A stretch of 64,000 nucleotides of DNA, from NCBI RefSeq assembly GCF_001613505.1, contig NZ_BDCM01000026.1, positions 61,635 through 125,634 on the forward strand, in the 5' to 3' direction. Position numbers and translations under genes: made by a program. The DNA comes from Nocardia mikamii NBRC 108933. GTDB taxonomy: Bacteria; Actinomycetota; Actinomycetes; Mycobacteriales; Mycobacteriaceae. Shown here piece by piece: positions 7,885-15,932 of this stretch. The notes under the pieces were generated by a model that saw nothing but the letters and a program-made list of their open reading frames with translations, searched no databases and was not told the DNA's origin. Each line of letters starts with the position of its first letter. Position 1 is the stretch's first letter.

Positions 7885-8786
7885 GCTCTGTACTCCTGTT
7901 CGATCTTCTGCAGCAGAGCCCTTGACTCCGCTTCGTTCAGCGCCACAGCGGCGATGTCTGACAGCGCCTGTCGATACACCTCGATCTCGGTTGGCTTGTC
8001 CAGGTACAAGGTTCCGGCGTAGCCCTCGATGTATACCACCGGTGGTTGTGTCAGCGCCGGGTTCAAGTGTTGCGGAAATTCGAACAACACGAACGAGTCG
8101 GTTTCCAGTCCGATATGACCGTCACTCGTGAACGGTATGACACGAATCGACATATTCGCCAGCAGGCTCAGTTCATGAAGATGGCGGATTTGGTCGGCCA
8201 TCACTGCGTTGCCCCCGATCCGGTATCGCAGCGCTGCCTCGCCCAGTAAGACATGCATCGTCAGCGGGTTACTCGAATCAACAAGGCGTGCTTGTCGTTT
8301 GGAAAGTAGCTCGAAACTTCTCTGCTCGTTGTATTGAATGTGTTCATCGACGCGGCGGGATCTGCGCAATTCAGGCTTGTAGTACCGGGCTTTCGCCCGG
8401 CGGTAGTCGGCCGTCTGAGTGAGTCCGGGCAATAGTGTCAGTTGAAAGGAATCGACGCGAGTTGCAGCCTGTTCCAGGCTGAGGAATAGATCGGCGTACA
8501 CAATCGCGTCGCTGTAGGACTGCCACCACTCCTCTTTGCGGCACTCGTCCGCAAGCCACAAGAGCCCATTCTGATCCTCTTCGTTGACCTCGTACACTCG
8601 GCACAGTGCTCGGATGATCGGCCTCTTCACTTCCGAAGTCCGCCCGTTCTCCAAGCGCCACAAGGTTTGTCGGCCGATCTCGGCGAGCTTCGCCGCCTCG
8701 TCGCTCTTGAGGTTTGCGGCCTCACGCAACTCGATCAGTCGTCGGCCCAGCAGTCTGCGTGGAAGTGTCGTCGATTCGATCTGCAT
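7881..8786 (-). CDS. XRE regulator with DUF5753 domain (Scr1 family, pair 1)
   Basis: A 301-residue DNA-binding regulator. The N-terminal helix-turn-helix includes LRREAANLKSDEAAKLAEI-like spacing with ETLWRLENGR. A C-terminal DUF5753 domain (about residues 100-285) carries LTLLPGLTQTADYRRA, MHVLLGEAALR and IRVIPFTSDGHIG. Such proteins are common in Streptomyces and Nocardia beside DUF397 genes and act in development or secondary metabolism. It forms an operon with the overlapping DUF397 gene. Confidence 0.9.
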   Translation of the reverse strand: MQIESTTLPRRLLGRRLIELREAANLKSDEAAKLAEIGRQTLWRLENGRTSEVKRPIIRALCRVYEVNEEDQNGLLWLADECRKEEWWQSYSDAIVYADLFLSLEQAATRVDSFQLTLLPGLTQTADYRRAKARYYKPELRRSRRVDEHIQYNEQRSFELLSKRQARLVDSSNPLTMHVLLGEAALRYRIGGNAVMADQIRHLHELSLLANMSIRVIPFTSDGHIGLETDSFVLFEFPQHLNPALTQPPVVYIEGYAGTLYLDKPTEIEVYRQALSDIAAVALNEAESRALLQKIEQEYRA

Positions 8787-8838
8787 CGAGCCCCCTGGCG
8801 GTCGTTAGCTTCGCTAGTGAATTCAGATTGTTTGGAAC

Positions 8839-8867
8839 GTTTTATCTTGTCACGAAACGCTTTGAAA
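8839..8867 (-). promoter_or_regulatory. Candidate promoter of XRE-DUF397 operon 1
   Basis: On the minus strand, TTTCAA (8862-8867), a 17-bp spacer and TAAAAC (8839-8844) lie about 50 bp upstream of the XRE start. GGAACG and CGTTCC arms flank the area and may form an operator. The assignment is by eye only. Confidence 0.4.
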
Positions 8868-8978
8868 CCGTTCCGTTCTCGCGGCAATCGGTGTCTACTC
8901 GACGTGTGCGAGCGGTGGGGCGGCCGACCCGGCAATCCGTAAGCACCTCAACCACATCCCCGTCTCGGAAGCCCGAAC

Positions 8979-9644
8979 ATGTCGAAATTTCCCATGCTCG
9001 AACAGCCGGACACGCAACCGGACACCGATGGAGTACGACGAAATGATAAGCGCCCCAGAGCTATCGGGATCGTTCGACCCAGCGTATCCGGCGCGGACAC
9101 GTTGCGGCACGCACTGGCGATCGAACGCCATGCCGCGCGGCTGGGTTATCACTACGTCTGCACCGTGCGGCCACCCGTGGATCGGCCGGACCCCGTCGGT
9201 TACGGCCTGGCGATCGCCCTCGATGTCGACGCCGCCGCGGTCGTGGTCTACGACTTGACCACCGTCGATCACAGTCCGGCGCGGGTGTGCGATTGGTGTG
9301 ATCTGGAAACGGTGTGCCCGCCCGAGACGTGGGCGCGCAGCCCGATCGCACCGGAGCATGCCGGTCCGCCACATCCGCTCACTGATTCGATTGCTCAGCG
9401 AATCATGCAGCAGCACAAGGGGTGCAGTGCCCATCGTTGTCCCCGCAAGGCCGCCGCGTTCGGGTTTCTCGTGCGGGCCGGCAAGATCGTCCCCCCGGTT
9501 CACACGCTGCGCGAGCGTGCCGCGGCGCGTGGTATCCGGCTCGACCCGATCGGCAGCGAACTGCCGGTGGCGGCGGGTCCGGACCTCGGCACGCTCCTGA
9601 GCGTTCTGGACGGGCTGGTAGCCGACATGCGGGACAAGAGGTAG
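8979..9644 (+). CDS. Unknown protein with serine-recombinase-like N-terminal fold
   Basis: 221 residues. The start RAIGIVRPSVSG, an alpha helix ending RHAARLGYHYVCTV, and DAAAVVVYDLTTVDHSP follow the layout of a serine recombinase catalytic domain. The DRxxR motif is missing, so catalysis is unlikely. The second half has paired cysteines (CDWCDLETVC and CSAHRC) and no DNA-binding domain I recognise. It is divergent from XRE-DUF397 pair 1 and is followed 3 bp later by another small gene. A shorter paralogue lies at 9920. Confidence 0.6.
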   Translation: MSKFPMLEQPDTQPDTDGVRRNDKRPRAIGIVRPSVSGADTLRHALAIERHAARLGYHYVCTVRPPVDRPDPVGYGLAIALDVDAAAVVVYDLTTVDHSPARVCDWCDLETVCPPETWARSPIAPEHAGPPHPLTDSIAQRIMQQHKGCSAHRCPRKAAAFGFLVRAGKIVPPVHTLRERAAARGIRLDPIGSELPVAAGPDLGTLLSVLDGLVADMRDKR

Positions 9645-9647
9645 CCG

Positions 9648-9923
9648 GTGATGGACGACAGGACCAGATGTACCGAGGTGAACGGCCTGGAAGCGGTGTG
9701 GGCGATGCAGACGTACCGTCATATCGAGATCAGGCAGGCGCGCGACACGACCACCGGCGACGTGATCGAGTTCGCGCCGGGCACCGATCTCGCGGCGGCA
9801 CGGGAACAGACGTCGCGCCACTGGGCCGCCGTCTGGGATCGCATCGCGCACGAGATGTGGACCGAATGGATACCGGGCCACCGCGATTCGGAGCAGGCGC
9901 CGATGACGCGGTTCCTCGGATGA
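9648..9923 (+). CDS. Hypothetical protein (91 residues)
   Basis: I do not recognise this protein. It is soluble, with the segment RHIEIRQARDTTTGDVIEFA and a Trp-rich stretch (HWAAVWDRIAHEMWTEW). It may start at GTG 9648 or at the adjacent ATG 9651. It is sandwiched between two recombinase-fold-like genes, 3 bp after the first and overlapping the second by 4 bp, so the three are one transcription unit. Confidence 0.6.
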   Translation: MMDDRTRCTEVNGLEAVWAMQTYRHIEIRQARDTTTGDVIEFAPGTDLAAAREQTSRHWAAVWDRIAHEMWTEWIPGHRDSEQAPMTRFLG

Positions 9924-10240
9924 GCGCAGAGCCGGACAAGTCGAAGTGGCCCAGAGCAATCGGATATATCCGCTGCGATCTAGCGGGCGATCGGCGAACC
10001 GAGATCGAAGCCGCGATTCGTCGGCGCGCGGTCGGAGCGGGATATCGCCTGATGGACATCGTCGCCGACGTGCCGGTACCTGATCTGCTACCCGCGTTGC
10101 GCCGGGTCGACGCGGTCGCGGTGATCACCCACGACGTGGAGCATGTCGGGGGTAGCCCGAAATCGGTGTGCGGATTCGCGGCGCTGGTCACGGTGGAGCC
10201 CGCGGACATATGGCATTGGGGCTACCGGCCGGACTGGTAG
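9920..10240 (+). CDS. Small recombinase-fold-like protein, paralogue of 8979 gene
   Basis: 106 residues. RAIGYIRCDLAG, RRRAVGAGYRLMDIV and DAVAVITHDVEHVGGSP line up with the N-terminal half of the gene at 8979 and with the serine recombinase fold. The serine of the usual YxRxS motif is replaced by aspartate and the DR motif is lost, so it should be inactive. Its ATG overlaps the previous stop. A regulatory or binding role is a guess. Confidence 0.6.
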   Translation: MSAEPDKSKWPRAIGYIRCDLAGDRRTEIEAAIRRRAVGAGYRLMDIVADVPVPDLLPALRRVDAVAVITHDVEHVGGSPKSVCGFAALVTVEPADIWHWGYRPDW

Positions 10241-10361
10241 ACCGCGAAAGGCCGTTGCGATGACGTTCGATACCGGTGAGAACGAGGACGACTGGCCCGG
10301 ATTCTGTTCAGCCCGATCCGGATCCGCGACGCGGACGGCAGGCGTTGTTACCGTCGCTCCC

Positions 10362-11159
10362 ATGGATTTGCAGCTGAGCGGTAAGCGGGCCATCGTCACC
10401 GGCGGCAGTAAGGGAATCGGCCTGGCCGTCGCGCGTGGACTCGCGGCCGAGGGCGTGGACGTGGTGCTCGCCGCCCGGTCCGCCGAACCGCTCGCGGCGG
10501 CCGCGCAGGCACTCGCCCAGGAGAGCGGGCGGCGGATCGTCGCGGTGCCCACCGACACCGGCGACGACGAACAGGTGCGGGCACTGGTCGAGCGCACCGT
10601 GGCCGAGCTCGGCGGGGTCGACATCCTGGTCAATGCCGCGGCCACGCCGTGGAGTGCCGGCTCGCCCGCGGATCTGAACGCCACCAGCGACGATATCGTG
10701 CGCCGCGAGGTCGAGATCAAGGTGCTCGGATATCTGCGCACCGCCCGCGCGGTCGCGCCGCATCTGATCGCGCAGGGCTGGGGGCGGATCGTCAATATCA
10801 GCGGACTCGGTGCGCGGCAAGCGAATTCGATCGCGCAGACGGTGCGCAACGTCGGCGTCTCGGCGCTGACCAAGAACCTCGCGGACGAACTCGGCCCGCA
10901 CGGAATCAACGTCACGGTCGTGCATCCGGGCCTCACCCGGACCGAGCGACTCACCGAACGGCTGGCCACCCAGGCCGCCGAATCCGGCGCCGCGGTCGAG
11001 GAATTGGAGGCCGGTCTGGTCGCCAACTCGATCCGCCGGGTGATCGATGCCAGTGAGGTCGCCGACGTCGTCACCTTCCTGGCTTCGCCGCGCAGCGTCG
11101 CGATCACCGGCGATGCCGTCGCGGCCGGCGGCGGGGTGCCGGGGCCGGTCTACTACTGA
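10362..11159 (+). CDS. SDR-family oxidoreductase lacking the YxxxK pair
   Basis: A Rossmann-fold NAD(P)-dependent short-chain dehydrogenase, 265 residues. The nucleotide site is VTGGSKGIGLAVARGL and the motif ILVNAA follows. After NISGLGARQ the expected Tyr-x-x-x-Lys is absent; the region reads QTVRNVGVSALTKNLADEL. This is a known divergent SDR subgroup, so the chemistry may differ or be lost. The ATG at 10362 is chosen because the fold starts a few residues later. It is convergent with the TetR gene. Confidence 0.85.
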   Translation: MDLQLSGKRAIVTGGSKGIGLAVARGLAAEGVDVVLAARSAEPLAAAAQALAQESGRRIVAVPTDTGDDEQVRALVERTVAELGGVDILVNAAATPWSAGSPADLNATSDDIVRREVEIKVLGYLRTARAVAPHLIAQGWGRIVNISGLGARQANSIAQTVRNVGVSALTKNLADELGPHGINVTVVHPGLTRTERLTERLATQAAESGAAVEELEAGLVANSIRRVIDASEVADVVTFLASPRSVAITGDAVAAGGGVPGPVYY

Positions 11160-11187
11160 CGCGAAACCGATTCGCACGCAGCCGATT

Positions 11188-11796
11188 TCAGCGCCCGCGC
11201 GCGCAGGCTGCGAGGAAATCGTCGACGATGCGGGTGCAGTCGTCGCGCCCGGCGCGGCCGATGCCGGTGAGCCGCACGAAGACGATCGGCCCGACGAGTT
11301 GCGCCAGCACCGCGGTGAGATCCCGATCGCCGAGTAGTGCGCGCGCCCGCGGGTCGTCGAACAATTCGTCGAACGGGCGTCGATAGGTGTCGATCAGATG
11401 GGCGCGCAGCGTTCCGGCCCGCGCGCCGTCGCCGTGCGCCTGCGCGTCGCCGGTCGCCAGCCACGCCAGCGTGGTCAGATGCAGCGGTACGTCGTTGATC
11501 GCCGCGGCCTGCCGGGTGAGCAGTTCGATCAGTCGCTCCCGCAGCGGACCCGCGTCCGGTATCTCGACCACCGGCGGCATCAGCTCTTCCAGGGTCGCGG
11601 CACGCAGCCGCGCCACGGTGTCGAAATGCCGGTACAGGGTGGTGCGCGCGACGCCCGAGCGGCGCGTCACCGCATCGATGGTGACCGCGTCCAATCCGCC
11701 GTCGCGCAATAATTCGGCCGCGGCGGCCAGCAGGCGGCGACGTGAGCGCGCCTTGCGCGGGTCGTCCTCGGATTCGATCGCGGCACTCGATGTCAT
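11188..11796 (-). CDS. TetR/AcrR-family repressor of the adjacent exporter
   Basis: 202 residues. The DNA-binding part is LDAVTIDAVTRRSGVARTTLYRHFDTVARL and the C-terminal ligand domain is variable. It is divergent from the 14-helix MFS exporter with 102 bp between them, containing symmetric repeats, so it probably represses the pump and itself. The ATG at 11796 gives the usual N-terminal length; an in-frame start at 11835 would extend into the operator region. Confidence 0.9.
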   Translation of the reverse strand: MTSSAAIESEDDPRKARSRRRLLAAAAELLRDGGLDAVTIDAVTRRSGVARTTLYRHFDTVARLRAATLEELMPPVVEIPDAGPLRERLIELLTRQAAAINDVPLHLTTLAWLATGDAQAHGDGARAGTLRAHLIDTYRRPFDELFDDPRARALLGDRDLTAVLAQLVGPIVFVRLTGIGRAGRDDCTRIVDDFLAACARGR

Positions 11797-11840
11797 GGTC
11801 TCAGGATTCCTCCTCGGCAAGTTCAGCGGCCGCACGGGAT

Positions 11841-11887
11841 AGAAACGCTACTTCGAGTAGCATAGCGAAACTGAAAGTATCGTTTCT
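11841..11887. promoter_or_regulatory. Candidate TetR operator between repressor and MFS genes
   Basis: The inner element GCTACT-TCG-AGTAGC (11847-11861) is a perfect palindrome. Outer arms AGAAACG (11841-11847) and CGTTTCT (11881-11887) are also inverted. All of it lies in the 102-bp divergent gap, just before the GGGAGG ribosome site of the exporter. Confidence 0.55.
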
Positions 11888-11898
11888 CGGGAGGCGCG

Positions 11899-13470
11899 AT
11901 GAACGCAACCATGACCGAGCCCGTACCCGTGCGCACGCGATGGGTGATCGTCGTGTCCTGCCTGGCCGTCGCGCTGGTCGTCGCGTCGATGGCGGCGCTC
12001 TACACCGCCCTGCCGCGGATCGCCTCGGCCACCGGTGCCACGCAGTCCCAATTGACCTGGATCATCGACGGTTACACGCTCGCGCTGGCCTGTCTGGTAC
12101 TGCCGGCCGGCGCCCTGGGGGACCGCTACGGCCGCCGCATCGTGATGATCATCGGATTGGCGGTGTTCGCGATCGCGTCGGCGATCCCGCTGGCGGTCGC
12201 GGGACCGGAATGGCTGATCGCCACGCGCGCACTGGCCGGAGTCGGTGCGGCACTGGTGATGCCGTCGACGCTCTCGTTGCTCACCGCCGGGGTCGAGCCG
12301 GATCGCCGCGATGTCGCGGTCGGTATCTGGGCGGGCACGGTCGGCGGCGGCGCGGTCATCGGCATCCTGGGCTCCGGAGTGCTGCTGTGGCGCTGGTCGT
12401 GGCTGTCGATCACACTCGCGATGGCGATCTCGGGCGCGATTCTGGCGGTCGCGGCGTGCACGGTCCCCGAATCGCAGGACGGCGAGCGGGCGCGGTTCGA
12501 TCCGTGGGGTGCGGTGAGCGGCGCGGCCGCGGTCGGCCTGATCGTGATCGCGGCACTCGAGGCCCCGCAGCGCGGCTGGACCGATCCGATGGTGCTGGGC
12601 GCGGTCGTCGCCGGGCTCGCGGTCGGCGTGGCCTTCGCCGTCATCGAACTGCGCGCCGAGCACCCGCTTCTGGATGTGCGGCTGTTCGCCGGGCGCGGCT
12701 TCGGCACCGGGACACTGTCGGTGGCGGTCCAGTTTCTGGTCTCGTTCGGATTGTTCATGGTGATCGTGCAGTTCTTCCAGTTGATCCTGGGCTATTCGCC
12801 GCTGCTGTCGGCGGTCGCGATGGCGCCGATGATCGTGCCGATGGTGGGGTTGTCGGTGGTCGCGCCGTGGCTGGCGCAGCGGTTCGGGCTGCGGCTGCCC
12901 ACGACGGTCGGGCTGGTCGTCGTCGGGATCGGGCTGCTGTGCCTGTCGCGGTTGACGTCCGCGAGCAGTTTCGTGGATGTGCTGTGGCCGCTGCTGATCA
13001 TGAGCACCGGCCTCGGCTTGGCCGCGGCGCCGGCGACCGCGGCGATCGTGGACGGCGCGCCGGCCGACAAACAGGGTGTGGCGGCCGCGGTGAACGACGC
13101 CGCTCGCGAGATGGGTGCCGCGCTGGGCATCGCACTCGCCGGCAGTGTGCTGGCGGCCGGTTACAGCCACCGCATGGCCGAGATCGCCGACCGGATTCCC
13201 GAACCGATCCGCGGGCCCGTCACCGGTTCGCTCGCGGGCGCGCTGGCCGTGACCGAACGCCTCGGTCCGCAGGCGAATCCGCTTGCGGAACAGGCGAAAT
13301 CCGCATTCGCGCACGGATTGCACCAGGCCACCCTCGTGCTCGGGGTGCTGACTCTGGTACTCGCGGCGATCCTCGGAGTGTGGGCGCCCTCTCGGGCGCG
13401 ATCCGGTGCCGGAGCTGCCGACTCCGACTCCGCCGACTCCGAATCGGCTGCCGGAGCCGGGAAACGGTGA
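11899..13470 (+). CDS. MFS drug exporter, DHA2 (EmrB/QacA) family
   Basis: A proton-driven multidrug exporter of 523 residues, the usual size for 14-helix DHA2 pumps. The DHA2 mark LTWIIDGYTLALACLVLPAGALGDRYGRR (given as separate parts LTWIIDGYTLA and LGDRYGRR) lies in helices 2-3. The C-terminal tail is Ser/Asp-rich. Divergent TetR control suggests induction by its substrate, which is unknown. The ATG follows GGGAGG. Confidence 0.9.
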   Translation: MNATMTEPVPVRTRWVIVVSCLAVALVVASMAALYTALPRIASATGATQSQLTWIIDGYTLALACLVLPAGALGDRYGRRIVMIIGLAVFAIASAIPLAVAGPEWLIATRALAGVGAALVMPSTLSLLTAGVEPDRRDVAVGIWAGTVGGGAVIGILGSGVLLWRWSWLSITLAMAISGAILAVAACTVPESQDGERARFDPWGAVSGAAAVGLIVIAALEAPQRGWTDPMVLGAVVAGLAVGVAFAVIELRAEHPLLDVRLFAGRGFGTGTLSVAVQFLVSFGLFMVIVQFFQLILGYSPLLSAVAMAPMIVPMVGLSVVAPWLAQRFGLRLPTTVGLVVVGIGLLCLSRLTSASSFVDVLWPLLIMSTGLGLAAAPATAAIVDGAPADKQGVAAAVNDAAREMGAALGIALAGSVLAAGYSHRMAEIADRIPEPIRGPVTGSLAGALAVTERLGPQANPLAEQAKSAFAHGLHQATLVLGVLTLVLAAILGVWAPSRARSGAGAADSDSADSESAAGAGKR

Positions 13471-13601
13471 GCCGGTGTGTCGGGGCCGTCGTCCCCGCGC
13501 GGGAGTACGCGGCCGTGTTGTGATGGTCGCGGGCCGGGCACCGGTCACCCGCGGGTGTGAGGGTCGGCCCGCGCGAGCGGAGGTCGAATCGAGGAGCGGC
13601 G

Positions 13602-14636
13602 ATGGCGCAGGCGAATGTGGCGGTGATCGGATACGGGTTGTCCGGGGCGGTGTTCCACGCCCCGCTGATCGCCGCCGACCCCCGGCTCCGCGTGGCCGCG
13701 GTGGTGACCTCCTCGCCGGAGCGGGCCGACCAGGCGCGCGCGGAACATCCCGGCGTGCGGGTCTTCGCCACCGCTGACGAATTGTTCGGCGCCGCAACGG
13801 ATATCGATCTGGTGGTCATCGCGAGCCCCAACCGCACCCACAGCTTCCTGACGCTGCGGGCCGTGGCGGCCGGGCTGCCGGTGGTGGTCGACAAACCCTT
13901 CGCCCTGACCGCCGCCGAGGGTGAGGCGATGATCGAGGCCGCCCAGCGGGCGGGCACCATGCTGACGGTATTTCAGAATCGGCGCTGGGACAGCGACTTT
14001 CGCACGGTACGCCGGCTGATGGCCGACGGCGCCCTGGGCGAGGTGCGCCGCTTCGAGTCCCGGTTCGAGCGGTGGCGGCCGCGGATCAAGGGCGGGTGGC
14101 GAGAGGTCGGAGGCGCCGACGAAGGCGCGGGCATCCTCTACGACCTGGGCAGTCATCTGATCGACCAGGCGCTCGACCTGTTCGGACCGGTCGACGACGT
14201 CTACAGCGAACTCGACGCCCGGCGCCCCGGCGTGCATGCCGACGACGATGTCTTCGTGGCGCTCACCCATGCCTCGGGCGTGCGGTCGCATCTCTGGATG
14301 AGCGCCGTCGCGCCGCAGCTGGGTCCGCGCTTCCGGGTGCTCGGTTCCGAAGCCGGTTACGTCTGTTACGGGCTGGACCCGCAGGAATCGGCACTGCGGG
14401 CCGGTCGTCGTCCCGGCGACGGGCAGCCGTGGGGGAGTGTCGATCCCGTCGACTGGGGTCAGCTCGGCGCCGAGGGCGATCTACGCTTGACCCCCAGCGA
14501 ACCCGGCGCCTATCCGGACTTCTACGCCGGGGTGGCCGCCGCCCTGCTGGACGGCGCCGAACCGCCGGTGGATCCCGCCGACGCCGTTGCGGCCCTGCGC
14601 ATCATCGAGCGGGCGCGCGCGGTGGCGGCTCGATGA
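13602..14636 (+). CDS. Gfo/Idh/MocA-family oxidoreductase
   Basis: NAD(P)-dependent sugar/inositol-type dehydrogenase, 344 residues. The Rossmann motif is VIGYGLSGAVFHAPL, the catalytic lysine motif VDKPFAL is near residue 100, and the second conserved site is GAGILYDLGSHLIDQAL. The C-terminal beta-sheet domain is complete. The ATG has a GAGGAG ribosome site 6 bp upstream; an in-frame ATG at 13557 lacks one. The substrate is unknown. Confidence 0.9.
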   Translation: MAQANVAVIGYGLSGAVFHAPLIAADPRLRVAAVVTSSPERADQARAEHPGVRVFATADELFGAATDIDLVVIASPNRTHSFLTLRAVAAGLPVVVDKPFALTAAEGEAMIEAAQRAGTMLTVFQNRRWDSDFRTVRRLMADGALGEVRRFESRFERWRPRIKGGWREVGGADEGAGILYDLGSHLIDQALDLFGPVDDVYSELDARRPGVHADDDVFVALTHASGVRSHLWMSAVAPQLGPRFRVLGSEAGYVCYGLDPQESALRAGRRPGDGQPWGSVDPVDWGQLGAEGDLRLTPSEPGAYPDFYAGVAAALLDGAEPPVDPADAVAALRIIERARAVAAR

Positions 14637-14643
14637 GCGGCCG

Positions 14644-15441
14644 TCAAGGCTTGCGGGCGACCCCGCCGTAGGCCGCGATCTCGGCGGCGCGGCCGACCTC
14701 GCGGGAGTCGGGCAGCCATTGCGTGATGCAGGTGAAGCCGGGCTCGACGAACTCGAGTCCGTCGAAGGCGGCGGCGATCTCGGCACGCGTGCGCGGATAG
14801 TACGGTGTGCCACCGGTTTTCGCGTACTCCGCGCACAGGTCGACATACGGCTGACTGTCGTCGGTGCCGTCCCAGAGCACCAGGTAGCTACCGGAGGGTA
14901 CCGCCGCCAGCACCGTGCGCACGATGCGCAGCATGTCCTCGTAGCTGCGGGCGTGGCCGAGGACGCCCATGAACATGACGGCGACCGGCTCCTGCAGATT
15001 CAGGATGGCGTCCGCCTCGGCGATGATCTTCTCCGGCTCGTGGAAATCGGCGTTGACGTAGGTGGTCACGCCCTCCGGGGTGGTGCTGGTGAGCAGCGCG
15101 CGGGCGTGCGCGAGGACCAGCGGGTCGTGGTCGACGTAGACGACCTTGGCGTCGGGCGCGACACTCTGCGCCACCTCGTGGGTGTTCTGCATCGTCGGCA
15201 AACCGGTTCCGATATCGAGGAATTGCCGGATTCCGGCCTCGCCGGCCAGATGACGCACCGCCCGGATCAGGAATTGCCGCGACTGCACCGCCATGGTCGC
15301 GATATCCGGATCGATCTGCAGACTCGCCTCACCGACGGCGCGGTCGACCTCGTAATTGTCCTTGCCGCCCATCCAGAAATTCCAGATGCGCGCCGAGTGC
15401 GGGATATCGGTGCGGATCTGTGCCGGATCGTCGATGGCCAT
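14644..15441 (-). CDS. SAM-dependent methyltransferase, DUF574 family (copy 1)
   Basis: 265 residues of the actinobacterial DUF574 (S-adenosylmethionine methyltransferase) family. Family marks are IRTDIPHSARIWNFWMGGKDNYEVD, split here as ARIWNFWMGGK and DNYEVD, then QFLDIGTGLPT, VVYVDHDPLV, and the C-terminal ARKP. The ATG at 15441 (MAIDDPAQ) follows GGGAG and gives the family length; longer in-frame readings to 15681 lack support. The natural substrate is unknown. A second copy lies at 58810. Confidence 0.88.
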   Translation of the reverse strand: MAIDDPAQIRTDIPHSARIWNFWMGGKDNYEVDRAVGEASLQIDPDIATMAVQSRQFLIRAVRHLAGEAGIRQFLDIGTGLPTMQNTHEVAQSVAPDAKVVYVDHDPLVLAHARALLTSTTPEGVTTYVNADFHEPEKIIAEADAILNLQEPVAVMFMGVLGHARSYEDMLRIVRTVLAAVPSGSYLVLWDGTDDSQPYVDLCAEYAKTGGTPYYPRTRAEIAAAFDGLEFVEPGFTCITQWLPDSREVGRAAEIAAYGGVARKP

Positions 15442-15932
15442 GAGTACTGAGCTCCCGTAGGTGTGGGGCGCCGCTGAACCGCGCGGCATCTCGTCGGTGC
15501 GAACTACGCGAGTATAGACCTCCTCGCTGCGGTTGTGGCGGAATATGTTGCAGGGCCGAAATATTCGCCACCGATATGCGGGATGGAGTGTGCGGCTCGA
15601 GCGGATACGTCCGGTGGTTGATGTGCGGCAAGGGTATTCGGGGAGAGCCGGCGTCGCCACGGTGGTGACGGCACCGCTCACATGTAGTTAGCTGAAAATG
15701 CGCTAAACCAACCTTTCTGCTGGCGTCGCCGTCGGTGGCGTACGCTTTCGCTCTCGCTTCCGACGGCGGACGTTTGGTGTCTCTCAACACTAATCAAGCG
15801 TCCAATCTGGAAAGTTGTCCATATCGGCGTATCGAATCGGCGCATGCCATTCGGTCTGCGCCAGCGCGGTTTTAGGTTTTCCTTGCCTCAGGACGTAAGG
15901 TTGCCGATCGGTTACTGGATATCTCTTCTCAC
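15442..15932. other. Non-coding gap of about 490 bp
   Basis: Divergent intergenic region between the DUF574 methyltransferase and the BVMO gene. It is richer in A/T than its surroundings toward the right end. No open frame has a convincing start or codon pattern. It must hold both promoters, but I see no clear hexamers or strong dyad. Confidence 0.5.

Noticed and set aside
11848..13797. 649-codon open frame opposite the MFS gene
   Set aside because: Arg/Gln/His-rich translation typical of an antisense frame in GC-rich coding DNA, with no domain.
15862..15898. Possible iron box (TTAGGTT...) upstream of the BVMO gene
   Set aside because: Only one half resembles the IdeR/DtxR consensus; the other half does not match.
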